Shown here: positions 1-8,546 of the stretch, in pieces
Layout of the letters: the number at the start of each line of letters is the position of its first letter
Position numbering within the stretch: position 1 is the stretch's first letter
NCBI GenBank assembly: GCA_051877895.1
Contig: JBJEJI010000071.1
Location: 1-36,169, forward strand
Direction of reading: 5' to 3'
Length of the DNA stretch: 36,169 nt
DNA from: UBA3775 sp051877895
GTDB lineage: Bacteria > Bacillota > Clostridia > Lachnospirales > Lachnospiraceae
Notes under the pieces: generated by a model
Told to the model about the DNA's origin: nothing
Database searches by the model: none
The model's input: the letters and a program-made list of their open reading frames with translations, nothing else
Position numbers and translations under genes: made by a program

Positions 1-153
1 AAGTGTTTCATCAAAATCGGTCTTAAAAAAACCCTTTTCAACATAAAGTCTTCCGTTCCTTACCTCGTACTTTGTAAATGACCATGGAAACCACATAAAA
101 TGTTTCCTGTCTCTCCATTTTACCTCATTTTTACTTACTTCTTCCTCACTCAT
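1..153 (-). CDS. PH-domain-like protein, N-terminal part only (cut by window edge)
   Basis: Only the first 51 codons are visible; the gene runs off the left edge. The start ATG has a strong GAGGAGG site seven bases upstream. The peptide begins with an acidic segment and continues with YEVRNGRLYVEKGFFKTDFD, the strand pattern of the bacterial PH-like fold found in small membrane proteins of the YdbS/bPH_2 type. The gene follows the GH3 gene by 13 bp on the same strand, so the two are probably co-transcribed. The function is not known from this fragment, and the family call rests on a short pattern match. Confidence 0.55.
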   Translation of the reverse strand, partial: MSEEEVSKNEVKWRDRKHFMWFPWSFTKYEVRNGRLYVEKGFFKTDFDETL

Positions 154-166
154 TTTTTTCCTCCTC

Positions 167-3079
167 TCAGCGCATAAATACAAATGAAATTAATCCCACT
201 CCCGGTCCACAGCTGATATTAACAGTATGACTGATATTTTCCATCCCCACCATATTCAGGTTATTTAACGGAATGACCATGGTATGGATTTCATCCGTAA
301 CATCCGAATAATCAAGCATGGTATCAACAAGAAGATCATCTGCAAAATACAATTTAAATTCCATGTTTTCCCTTCCGGGGAATGGATTGGACGTTCTGAA
401 ACAGTTGCCGGCACATACATACTTAAGTTCCAATGCTGTAGGCGTCACATCATATACAACGTCCCTGTATTCCAGATTATAGCATTCTTTTGTATTGCTT
501 CTTAAGTACCTCTGTCCATTCTTTGTATGGGATGTTGCACAATTATTGTATTCATCATATCTGTGAGCGTTAATTGTCATATAGGCATTTCTTTCTCCGC
601 ACTCCACACCGTTAATGGCACAGATTGCACTTGCAGCCTGACAATCCGATGAACCGCCGGCACTGAATTCGTAAATTCCTGTTTCAACTATCATCTGTTC
701 CTTTACAACATCATAATAACTCAATTCTCTCTTCGGCACAAGAAATTCTACAACTTTTTTCTCCCCCGGTGCGAAATGAATTCGTTTAAAGCCCACCAGC
801 CTGTGTATTGGCTGTTCCACGCGAAGACCTGAGGCTGAAACATAAAGCTGAACCACTTCATCGGAAGGATAATTTCCGGTGTTAGTCACTTCGACCGAAA
901 ATACAGGTTGTCCGTCCCTCGGCACAAATTTCATCTTACGATAAGCAAATGTTGTGTAGCTTAGTCCAAAGCCAAATGGGAATATCACTTCATTCTCATT
1001 GTACATATATGTACGTCCGGTTTTTCTTATGTCATAATTATTGAAATCCGGCAGAGAATATTTTCTGCTATACCATGTCTCATTTATTCTGCCCGCAGGA
1101 GATACAACACCTGTTATAACATCTACAACACCGTGTCCCAGTTCCTGTGAGCCTGAAGCAGTAATCAGTGCCGCCTTTACACGGGATAATTCGTCCTCGA
1201 TGTAATAAGGATAATTGGTTACAAGAATCAGTCCTGTTTCCGGATTTGACTCTGTAACGGCTTTCAGAAGTAAAGACTGACTTTCAATAAAATCAAGGTT
1301 TTTTCTGTCAATACACTCCTTGGAATTAACGCATGGATTGCATCCCAGAACCAAAAGCACCTTGTCTGCATTTGCTGCTGCCACAGCTGCTCTTTTTGAA
1401 CCGTTTTCAACTTCTTCTATGACAAATATGAAGGCTTCGTCAGCAGTCTGCCAGTTTCCCTCCATCGGAACTCTTTCCGTAAAGGTTATGGGGGCATCTC
1501 CCGAAACAACAATAGATCCGTCACGTACACCAACACGGTTTCCGTTCCAGGTATTTATTTCATATTTTCCGTCACTGCGCTTCCTAAGATCAAAATCTTC
1601 CCTTACAAACCAGTCAAATGCGGTTTTATTTTTAACCTCCAGCCCCTCTCCTTCAGTTCTGAGAAGAAGCCCGTTATCGGCTTTCAAATGAACCCTTCCG
1701 TTGCCCCAGTCACACACGGAAAATACAGTTGCATTTTTCCTGTCAGTGTTAAGCACTGCTTTGTTATCACCGTCAATACATACATAACCACCTGTACAGC
1801 CGATTACAATCCTGTCCAGACCATCATCATATATCAGATTTTCTTTGTCACATACCTCAGACAAAGCTTTATAAACAGTGGAAGTATATGGGGGAAGTGC
1901 TCCGTACCAGTCATTATACCAGCAATCCGCCCATGGACCGATTACCGCAATTTTTGTATCAGCTGTTTTCAGCGGTAAGAATCCTTCTTCATTCTTTACC
2001 AGAATGCAGGCCTCCTGCTGAGTTTTTCTTGCCAGTTTTTTGTGCTGGTCACAGCATATTATTTCCGGTTTCACCCCGGCATATGGTGTGGTGCCGTAAG
2101 CATCAAACATACCCAGACGTATTCTTGTAGCATAGGAATGACGTATTGCTTTATTAATCAAATCTTCTGTAAGAAGCCCACTCTCCCAAGCCTCCTTTGC
2201 GGCTGCATAAACCACGTCCGCCTCGTCTGTCATAACATCTACTCCGGCTTTTAATGACATGACAAGAGCTTCTGCAAGACTTTCTGTGTAATGATGAGCT
2301 TCCACAGTCTGGGTTAAATCTGCCGCATCGGTAACAACATGGCCCTCAAATCCCAGTTCATCTCTGAGGTACTCATTTACTTCAGGGTTAACATTACAAG
2401 GGATGCCGTTAATTTCATTATAAGCAGTCATGACTCCCTGGGCTCCGCCTTCAACGATACAGCGGCGAAACGGTTCCAGATAGTATTCCATCTTGTTTCT
2501 GGCATCAATGTCAGAAGAAATATGATCTCTTCCACTTTCAATGTTATTGGCATAAAAATGTTTCAGAGTAGAAGCGGCACGAATGTAAAAAGGATGTTCT
2601 CCTTTCATGCCCCGGATGTAAGATGACGCCATCTTTCCGGTCAGGTATGGGTCCTCTCCATAGCCTTCTTCATTTCGTCCCCACCTTGGGTCACGTTCCA
2701 TATCAACAGTAGGTGCCCAGCGGCTGAGTCCTGAATCGCCCTGATTATACAGGGCACGGGCCTCATAGCCTACAGCTCTGCCCACCTTTCTTATCAGTTC
2801 TGTATCAAATGTTGCACTGAGACCAATTGGCTGTGTAAAGGCAGTGGTTTCTACCCCCGGCCTGTCGGAATTTGAAGCCTGGTCATGCCTTGCTTCAACT
2901 CCGTGGGCAGCTTCTCCACCCAGTGACATTTTTTTGCAAATTCCAAGTCTTTCAATTTCCGGAGAAGCAGTACCCAGCATGTTCAGCTTTTCTTCAATAG
3001 TAAGTTCTCCAATCAGGTAATCAAGTCTTTCATCAATGTTAAGAGATTCATCCCATAACGGTGTATTCCGATAACTCAT
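167..3079 (-). CDS. Glycoside hydrolase family 3 beta-glycosidase with inserted beta-rich domain
   Basis: This predicted cytoplasmic exo-acting beta-glycosidase has about 970 residues and no signal peptide. The N-terminal TIM barrel spans about residues 15-340, with the family motifs KHFYANN and GFEGHVVTDAAD; D251 in VVTDAAD sits at the nucleophile position. The alpha/beta sandwich (about 360-690) is interrupted around 427-545 by a glycine/aspartate-rich, strand-rich insert that looks like a beta-trefoil (fascin-like) module. A fibronectin-III-like domain follows at about 725-790, then about 135 extra residues of unknown fold. The second ATG (3079) is preferred because GGGGGCGGG precedes it at good spacing; an ATG four codons upstream has no ribosome site. 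The substrate (glucoside, xyloside or other) cannot be read from the sequence. Confidence 0.9.
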   Translation of the reverse strand: MSYRNTPLWDESLNIDERLDYLIGELTIEEKLNMLGTASPEIERLGICKKMSLGGEAAHGVEARHDQASNSDRPGVETTAFTQPIGLSATFDTELIRKVGRAVGYEARALYNQGDSGLSRWAPTVDMERDPRWGRNEEGYGEDPYLTGKMASSYIRGMKGEHPFYIRAASTLKHFYANNIESGRDHISSDIDARNKMEYYLEPFRRCIVEGGAQGVMTAYNEINGIPCNVNPEVNEYLRDELGFEGHVVTDAADLTQTVEAHHYTESLAEALVMSLKAGVDVMTDEADVVYAAAKEAWESGLLTEDLINKAIRHSYATRIRLGMFDAYGTTPYAGVKPEIICCDQHKKLARKTQQEACILVKNEEGFLPLKTADTKIAVIGPWADCWYNDWYGALPPYTSTVYKALSEVCDKENLIYDDGLDRIVIGCTGGYVCIDGDNKAVLNTDRKNATVFSVCDWGNGRVHLKADNGLLLRTEGEGLEVKNKTAFDWFVREDFDLRKRSDGKYEINTWNGNRVGVRDGSIVVSGDAPITFTERVPMEGNWQTADEAFIFVIEEVENGSKRAAVAAANADKVLLVLGCNPCVNSKECIDRKNLDFIESQSLLLKAVTESNPETGLILVTNYPYYIEDELSRVKAALITASGSQELGHGVVDVITGVVSPAGRINETWYSRKYSLPDFNNYDIRKTGRTYMYNENEVIFPFGFGLSYTTFAYRKMKFVPRDGQPVFSVEVTNTGNYPSDEVVQLYVSASGLRVEQPIHRLVGFKRIHFAPGEKKVVEFLVPKRELSYYDVVKEQMIVETGIYEFSAGGSSDCQAASAICAINGVECGERNAYMTINAHRYDEYNNCATSHTKNGQRYLRSNTKECYNLEYRDVVYDVTPTALELKYVCAGNCFRTSNPFPGRENMEFKLYFADDLLVDTMLDYSDVTDEIHTMVIPLNNLNMVGMENISHTVNISCGPGVGLISFVFMR

Positions 3080-3101
3080 ACCCGCCCCCATAATTATATT
3101 C

Positions 3102-3130
3102 TTTTGTCATGCGGACAAAATCATGTCCGT
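3102..3130. promoter_or_regulatory. Overlapping palindromic operator at the GH3 transcript start
   Basis: Two overlapping perfect inverted repeats occur here: TTTTGTC-N5-GACAAAA (3102-3108 / 3114-3120) and CGGACA-N6-TGTCCG (3112-3117 / 3124-3129). They lie just downstream of the -10 box, where a bound protein would block initiation. A sugar-responsive repressor is the likeliest ligand; the regulator is not in the window. Confidence 0.55.
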
Positions 3131-3137
3131 TTTCGTA

Positions 3138-3166
3138 ATTATACAACCATATTTGGTATGTGTAAA
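3138..3166 (-). promoter_or_regulatory. Sigma-A promoter of the GH3 operon
   Basis: On the minus strand TTTACA (3161-3166) and TATAAT (3138-3143) are separated by exactly 17 bases, a near-consensus vegetative promoter directed at the GH3 gene. The predicted transcript start is near 3131, giving a leader of roughly 50 bases. Confidence 0.8.
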
Positions 3167-3224
3167 TCGGTTTTAGAAGGTTTTTTTCTGTTAAATGATT
3201 TATTCAACGTTACATTGCTAGCCG

Positions 3225-3410
3225 GGATACAGTTCTTGTGACTCACTGCGTTTTCTATTCCTCGCACGCACTGATTCGCTCCGGCTCCTGTGCAAACTCG
3301 CCTCTTCGAGGCTCAAACATGCACCCGCCGTCGCTGTTAGCGTGCTCGTCATGACGAAAGCCTCGCTACCGTCACTGCGAATCTGCATCCGCTTCAGACT
3401 CTGTTCTTGT
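3225..3410. repeat. GC-rich structured intergenic element
   Basis: This 180-base block is clearly richer in G and C than its surroundings and has no convincing reading frame. It contains the hairpin GCCTC-TTC-GAGGC (3300-3312) and the perfect palindrome CGTCATGACG (3347-3356), plus many short alternating CGC/GCG pieces. It resembles a dispersed intergenic repeat or a non-coding structured element more than coding DNA. No copy number can be judged from one window. Confidence 0.35.
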
Positions 3411-3469
3411 TTAATAACCTACCATTGTCAGTAGTTTTGAACATTCTCCTCGTGTTAACATATCAAGAC

Positions 3470-3667
3470 CTACCAGATGTACCATGACTGCATATTGGTA
3501 TCTCTTTCTATCTGCTCCTGATACGATAGTAGCCTTTCTCTTTTATTATCAAAATACCGTATCAAGGCTTCTACACCTACGATATCTTTATCATCACTTA
3601 AACTATTGCAATATAATTTAAGAAATTCCAAGAATCCATCAATATCATTTTCATGATAGATCGACAA
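3470..3667 (-). pseudogene. Small ORF, possible transposase remnant
   Basis: This is a short open frame of 65 codons from a TTG, open further upstream to 3691. It lacks a clear ribosome site and sits between the GC-rich element and the terminator of the secretion operon. The segment EALIRYFDNKRERLLSYQEQ resembles a stretch of ISLre2-family (UPF0236) transposases before their conserved C-terminal part, which is missing here. I read it as a decayed insertion-sequence fragment, but the similarity is judged by eye and it could be an unrelated small gene. Confidence 0.3.
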
Positions 3668-3714
3668 CAGATCTCTCCGAAAATATTTACTCTATGTTTT
3701 GATACAGTAACAAA

Positions 3715-3745
3715 GCAGGTACACATCATAATGACATGTACCTGC
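3715..3745 (-). terminator. Bidirectional terminator ending the type VII operon
   Basis: A perfect 9-bp stem GCAGGTACA / TGTACCTGC encloses a 13-base loop. It is followed by TTTGTT on the minus strand and CTTTTTT on the plus strand. It lies 13 bases past the stop codon of the last kinase gene. Confidence 0.8.
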
Positions 3746-3758
3746 CTTTTTTATTATA

Positions 3759-6557
3759 TTACTCCTGGTAAATTACATACTTTTTAACGTTACTGATTGT
3801 ACCTCCGGAAGTAACCTCTGTTGAGGATTCCATGGAACTAGTTTTCTGGTAAGTATAGACCATTTCATAGTCGGTATATGTACTTGTATAATATTTGAAT
3901 CTATACCATTTATATGAGCCTTGAGTAGCTGCATATGAAGTTCTATCATTAACCTTGTAAACATCCATTCCATATGTGGCAGAGCCAACATATGCATTTC
4001 CTAAATAATCATAACCCTCAGACGAGAGAAATGCTCCAAAGTTTATATATGTATAACCTGTATAAGTACCTTCATATCCAGAATATGCACAAATGACACG
4101 ATCACCTGCACTTGCTCCACCACAATCATACATCCAATGCCAATATACATAGCCCTTCCATACATTTGAAACCTCTCGTTTTGTACTTCCGTTGTTATAA
4201 GTAGAATAAGCTGATTTTCTGAAAGTCTGGTAAATGCTGTGAGTAGTGTCAAATCCACTAGGGAACGTAGCATAGTTAGAAGATCCAGAACCTGTTTTAT
4301 TCCAATAACTTCCTGTCTGTGTCCATCCACTCAACGAAGAACTGGTTGATTCCGTGGTTTCAGTTTTCGTATACGTCCACTTTGTATTTATTATTGTTGC
4401 TCCTGAAGGAACTTCTGTTGAAAGAACCCATCCTGATGTCCAACGTGCATATAGAGTAGTATTGCTTTTTGTCGTATACGTAGTTGTGGATGTGACTTTA
4501 GTTCCTCCACCTTTGCTGGTATACCATCCTTCAAATGTAAAGCCTGATCTCGAAGGAGTTGGTAAAGTACCATAACTACTGTTGTATGTTACCTGCTTAG
4601 AAGCTGTGCCTACAGTTCCACCATTTGCGTTAAAGGAAACTGTATAACTTGGAATCGGTGTACTTGTCGGTTTCGGTGTACTTGTCGGTTTCGGTGTACT
4701 TGTCGGTTTTGGTGTGTTTGTTGCAGTAGGAGTTGGTGCCTTTGTCACTGTAGGTACAGGAGTATTAGTAACTGCTGCTCCTTCACTTATCCAGACAGTT
4801 ACATTTGAACCTTTTTCAATCTTAGTACCTGCTGCCACACTTTGTCTGCAGACACTTCCGCTTTTAACCGTGCTACTGTTTTCTTTATTTATAACTGCTT
4901 TGATTCCTAATGCCTGAAGCATACTCTCAGCCTCTGACTGTGTCTTACCTGTCAAATCCGGCATTTCAGAATACTTGCTTCCTAAAGATACTACTATAGT
5001 AATTACCGTTCCTTCGTCTACCTTTGTTCCGGCATCTATGCTTTGACTGATTACATTTCCGGTTTCAACTGCCTCATCATAAGCATATTCAATGGTTGGT
5101 TCAGCCAATCCTGCCGTAATCAAATCTGCAACTGCCTCTTCCTCAGAGCTCCAAATCAAATATGGTACTGTAGAAATCCCATTTTCTGATTCTGAGGCAC
5201 CCAGACCTTTACTAACAGTAAGAACCACCTCTTCACCATCTTCAATATATACTCCTCCTACAGGTGTCTGGAGAACAATCTTTCCTGCTTCAACATGCTC
5301 AGAGGTTACACTACCGGATGCATTTGGTTTCAGTCCAATTTCATTCACTGCAGCCAAAGCATCTTCTGTACTCATTCCTTCGACATCCGGAACTACAACC
5401 ATTCCTTCCGGCACTTCAGAAGAATTTGAATGTGGTGCCTTGAAAGAAATAACTCCTGTCAACAACAAAACTAATACAATTAAAATCGCCGCTCCGGCTG
5501 TCGGCAAAGCAATTTTAAACCACTTTGGCCATGAATAAAAATCCAGTTTTTTAAGTCTGCCCTTTCTTCTATATACTGGATCTTCAGATTCAAGTTCCTT
5601 TTTAAAGGTTTCCATGTCCGGAGTTCTATCCTGAATTCGGATGTTCATGGCATTAAGAATTGCATTTTCAACATTAACAGAAATGTTCCTATTCAGTTTT
5701 CGTGGCTCTGTAAGAAGCTCTACCTTTGAATTTTCATATTTGCCTCTCCGCTCCATAGCGTCAGGTGGTGTTTTACCTGTAATCATTTTATAAAGGGTCG
5801 CTGCAAGAGCATATACATCCGTATACGGTCCCTGATCATTACTGCTTCTGTACTGTTCATCAGGAGTATATCCGGATTTATAGAGCGCAGTTAAGCTTCG
5901 ACTGTGGGATGCTGTTACATACCTTGAAGCGCCAAAGTCAATGAGCTTTAACTCTCCCGTTCTTGTAAGCATTAAATTGTCAGGAGAAACATCTCTGTGA
6001 AGCATACCTTCTTTATGAATTGACATTAAGGAATCAATGACCGGTAATATCATTTCAACAGCCTTATCTTCCGGAATAATTTTATTTCTTTCCAGATAAG
6101 ACTTCAGCGTTTCACCTTCAATGTATTCCATGACTATATAAGCTGTTTCATTTTCCTCAAAGCTGTCAAAAACTTTGACTATACCCGGCTCGCTCTGAAA
6201 TTTAGCAAGTCTTTTTGCTTCTTCTATAAATTTACTGAGACCGGTATGAAACTGCTCATTTTTTTCACCATTAAATACGGTTACGCAAGACTGTCCCGGC
6301 ATTCGTGTAGAGAATTCACTAGGCAGATATTCCTTAATAGCAACCTTCTGCTCCAGTGTTCCGTCCCATCCAATGTATGTCACGCCAAAGCTTCCATAGC
6401 CCAGCACTTTTCCCACAATATAACGATCATGAAGAAAGCTGCCCGGCTCCATATGTATCTGTTCCTGTACAGGCATTCCTTCTTCATATCCGCAATGTGG
6501 ACATATGTCAAATTCGTTTCCGTATATCTCCATACACCCTAAACATCTTTTGCCCAT
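3759..6557 (-). CDS. Zinc-ribbon transmembrane Ser/Thr kinase with three PASTA repeats and InlB-type repeat
   Basis: This 932-residue receptor-like kinase is the last gene of the operon. An N-terminal CxxC...CPHC zinc ribbon (C5, C8, C19, C22) precedes a complete Hanks-type kinase domain (about 46-310) with GYGSFG loop, VAIKE lysine, HRDVSPDN catalytic loop and DFG. A transmembrane helix lies at about 347-372. Outside the cell follow three PASTA repeats (about 388-595), a Thr/Pro linker with TPKPTS repeats, one Listeria-Bacteroides/InlB B-type repeat (about 641-708, with GFTFEGWYTSKGG and LYARW) and about 220 Tyr/Ser/Gly-rich residues. PASTA repeats in other kinases bind peptidoglycan fragments, so it may couple wall state to secretion. 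The start is set by AGGAG eight bases upstream. Confidence 0.93.
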   Translation of the reverse strand: MGKRCLGCMEIYGNEFDICPHCGYEEGMPVQEQIHMEPGSFLHDRYIVGKVLGYGSFGVTYIGWDGTLEQKVAIKEYLPSEFSTRMPGQSCVTVFNGEKNEQFHTGLSKFIEEAKRLAKFQSEPGIVKVFDSFEENETAYIVMEYIEGETLKSYLERNKIIPEDKAVEMILPVIDSLMSIHKEGMLHRDVSPDNLMLTRTGELKLIDFGASRYVTASHSRSLTALYKSGYTPDEQYRSSNDQGPYTDVYALAATLYKMITGKTPPDAMERRGKYENSKVELLTEPRKLNRNISVNVENAILNAMNIRIQDRTPDMETFKKELESEDPVYRRKGRLKKLDFYSWPKWFKIALPTAGAAILIVLVLLLTGVISFKAPHSNSSEVPEGMVVVPDVEGMSTEDALAAVNEIGLKPNASGSVTSEHVEAGKIVLQTPVGGVYIEDGEEVVLTVSKGLGASESENGISTVPYLIWSSEEEAVADLITAGLAEPTIEYAYDEAVETGNVISQSIDAGTKVDEGTVITIVVSLGSKYSEMPDLTGKTQSEAESMLQALGIKAVINKENSSTVKSGSVCRQSVAAGTKIEKGSNVTVWISEGAAVTNTPVPTVTKAPTPTATNTPKPTSTPKPTSTPKPTSTPIPSYTVSFNANGGTVGTASKQVTYNSSYGTLPTPSRSGFTFEGWYTSKGGGTKVTSTTTYTTKSNTTLYARWTSGWVLSTEVPSGATIINTKWTYTKTETTESTSSSLSGWTQTGSYWNKTGSGSSNYATFPSGFDTTHSIYQTFRKSAYSTYNNGSTKREVSNVWKGYVYWHWMYDCGGASAGDRVICAYSGYEGTYTGYTYINFGAFLSSEGYDYLGNAYVGSATYGMDVYKVNDRTSYAATQGSYKWYRFKYYTSTYTDYEMVYTYQKTSSMESSTEVTSGGTISNVKKYVIYQE

Positions 6558-6568
6558 GATTTATGCTC

Positions 6569-8542
6569 CTATCTTTTGAAAATCAAATCATCTTTAACCA
6601 ATTCCAATCCTTTATATTCCTTCCTTGTCGCTTTAAGCTCAAAGGCTGTTTTATTTATAGGAATCTGACCATCCACGCAGTAATCAATCATCAGATTTTC
6701 CTGATACGAATAATCCAGCATCCATGCTAAAAGTCTCTCTGCCGCTGCATTTTCCGCCTTGCTGCCATTACCCAGACTCCACTCATATATAAAATTGGAG
6801 TATATTTTTTCGCCGGAATAAAATACATATGCTTTTTCATATTCAGTCAAATTACGCACCTTATTAATTGACATTGAAGATGCCAGTAAAACAGGACTTG
6901 TATTTTCTGTAGAAGAAAAGAAGGTTGTTTCGGAAAGCATACCATTAACGTCAATGTTCTTTTCAATAAGGTCTCTGTCCTGAGATGAAACCGCCACATT
7001 GACATTATCGCCAAAGTCAAGTAAATCATTAAATGTAGTATTTGAATAATCTATTTCAACATTTCCGCTGGTAATCACATATGCCATGGGGACTTCAATT
7101 CCCAAAGGAACCTGTTTTTTTTGACTATAATAATCATCATACTGCTTTAAGAACAGACAATCTTTAGCCTGTGAAGATTTTAAAACCTCACCAACATCCC
7201 GGGCCTGTTCAAGAACCACATCCGGTACTCCTGAACTCTCAAACAAATCAGGAAGATTATTTTCTTCAGCAGCCAGCTTCAAGGCACTTTCATATTCAAT
7301 TTCCGGTATGGCTTTGAGCTCGATAGTTACATTAGTATAATGGGATTCAAAATCTTCTTTTATTACTTCCATGGCTTTCGTTTCAGAAGCTTCCGAATCA
7401 TTACTTACCGAATACCACACTTCAATAGTTGCCTTTTCAAGTACTTTTTCAGCTCTCTTGTCTTTAAAAACAGAAAAAGTCAGACAGCCAACAACTGCTA
7501 AAATCACGAGAGTAGCTACAATACTGAATACTCTGCGACCCTTTCTTCTTTTCTTTTCCCGAGCGAGACTCAAAACCTTTCGCTGGCTATTGATACTTTT
7601 CAGGAAGTCTTCAACCGTTTTATACCTCAACTGTATTTCAACAGACATAGCCTTCATAATGGCATTGCTGAGGTTTTCAGGAATACTTTCATCCAGTTCA
7701 TGTGGTGGAATTACGATATCGTTTTCCTTCCTGTTTGTGGATTCACTTGGTTTTATTCCTGTAAGCAAAGTATAAAAAGTGGCTCCAAGAGCGTAAACAT
7801 CAGACCACTTTCCGATATTGCCGTTTTTTTCATATTGTTCAGGAGGTGAATAACCCGGTTTAAGAATTATATCGATTACTTTATCTGAATCGTCGGCTAA
7901 TTTTGCAGAACCCAAATCCAGCAATTTAATTTTCTTCTCATCTCCATCAGAGATAAAAATATTATCCGGAGCCACATCCTTATGAAGTATTCCTCTTTCA
8001 TGCAGAGAAATAAGTGCATTGCCAACTTCATTTATGACTCTAAAAGCTAATTCTTTATCCAGCTTTCCACCCGCATCTTCCCTAAGATAAATATTTAACG
8101 ATTTACCTTGTAATAATTCCATCACAATATATGCGGTTCCATTCTCCTCAAAAAACTCATAAACATTGGGAATACTTCTGTGAGTTCCGAACTTAGCCAT
8201 AGTTCTGGCCTCTTCAAGGAAACGTTTTTTTCTGTAATCAAACTCTTTATAATCCCTTTTGTTAACAATTAATTCTTTTGTTCCAGCAGCACGGGTAACA
8301 AGTCTTGAGCAGTAGAATTCCTTGACAGCAACAACTGTATCAAGTTTGCTGTCCCATGCTTTATAAATAATGCCAAATCCACCTGCTCCCACAGAAGTTC
8401 CAATTAAATATCTTCCTGCTAAGAAGGTGCCCGGCAAAAGGTGTACGGGTTCGTCAGGTTCTAAATACCTATCTTCACCACAATATGGACATATATCATA
8501 CTCGTCACCATATTCTTTAAAACAGTTGAGACATCTTGCCAT
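6569..8542 (-). CDS. Zinc-ribbon transmembrane Ser/Thr kinase with extracellular solute-binding-protein-like domain
   Basis: This protein has 657 residues. It has the same N-terminal zinc ribbon as its neighbour (C4, C7, C18, C21), then a kinase domain (about 44-310) with GAGGFG loop, VAVKE lysine, HKDVAPDN catalytic loop and DLG in place of DFG. A transmembrane helix lies at about 336-361. The remaining 290 residues read like a type 1 extracellular solute-binding protein: TIEVWYSVSND at the start, then ESALKLAAEENNLPDLFES and later strand-helix segments of that fold. The natural reading is a kinase that senses an external ligand, probably a sugar or peptide, and phosphorylates targets inside. 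It lies 11 bases upstream of the PASTA kinase gene and 4 bases after the FHA gene, so the three are tightly coupled. Confidence 0.9.
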   Translation of the reverse strand: MARCLNCFKEYGDEYDICPYCGEDRYLEPDEPVHLLPGTFLAGRYLIGTSVGAGGFGIIYKAWDSKLDTVVAVKEFYCSRLVTRAAGTKELIVNKRDYKEFDYRKKRFLEEARTMAKFGTHRSIPNVYEFFEENGTAYIVMELLQGKSLNIYLREDAGGKLDKELAFRVINEVGNALISLHERGILHKDVAPDNIFISDGDEKKIKLLDLGSAKLADDSDKVIDIILKPGYSPPEQYEKNGNIGKWSDVYALGATFYTLLTGIKPSESTNRKENDIVIPPHELDESIPENLSNAIMKAMSVEIQLRYKTVEDFLKSINSQRKVLSLAREKKRRKGRRVFSIVATLVILAVVGCLTFSVFKDKRAEKVLEKATIEVWYSVSNDSEASETKAMEVIKEDFESHYTNVTIELKAIPEIEYESALKLAAEENNLPDLFESSGVPDVVLEQARDVGEVLKSSQAKDCLFLKQYDDYYSQKKQVPLGIEVPMAYVITSGNVEIDYSNTTFNDLLDFGDNVNVAVSSQDRDLIEKNIDVNGMLSETTFFSSTENTSPVLLASSMSINKVRNLTEYEKAYVFYSGEKIYSNFIYEWSLGNGSKAENAAAERLLAWMLDYSYQENLMIDYCVDGQIPINKTAFELKATRKEYKGLELVKDDLIFKR

Positions 8543-8546
8543 GTTT

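Noticed and set aside
3470..3667. Small gene belonging to the type VII operon
   Set aside because: It lies beyond the operon terminator and has no ribosome site; a decayed transposase piece is the better reading.
4660..4720. Tandem 18-base repeats as a separate repeat element
   Set aside because: They code for the TPKPTS linker of the PASTA kinase and are ordinary low-complexity linker DNA.
5092..5538. 148-codon plus-strand frame
   Set aside because: It is the antisense shadow of the PASTA-repeat region, with no ribosome site and no family pattern.
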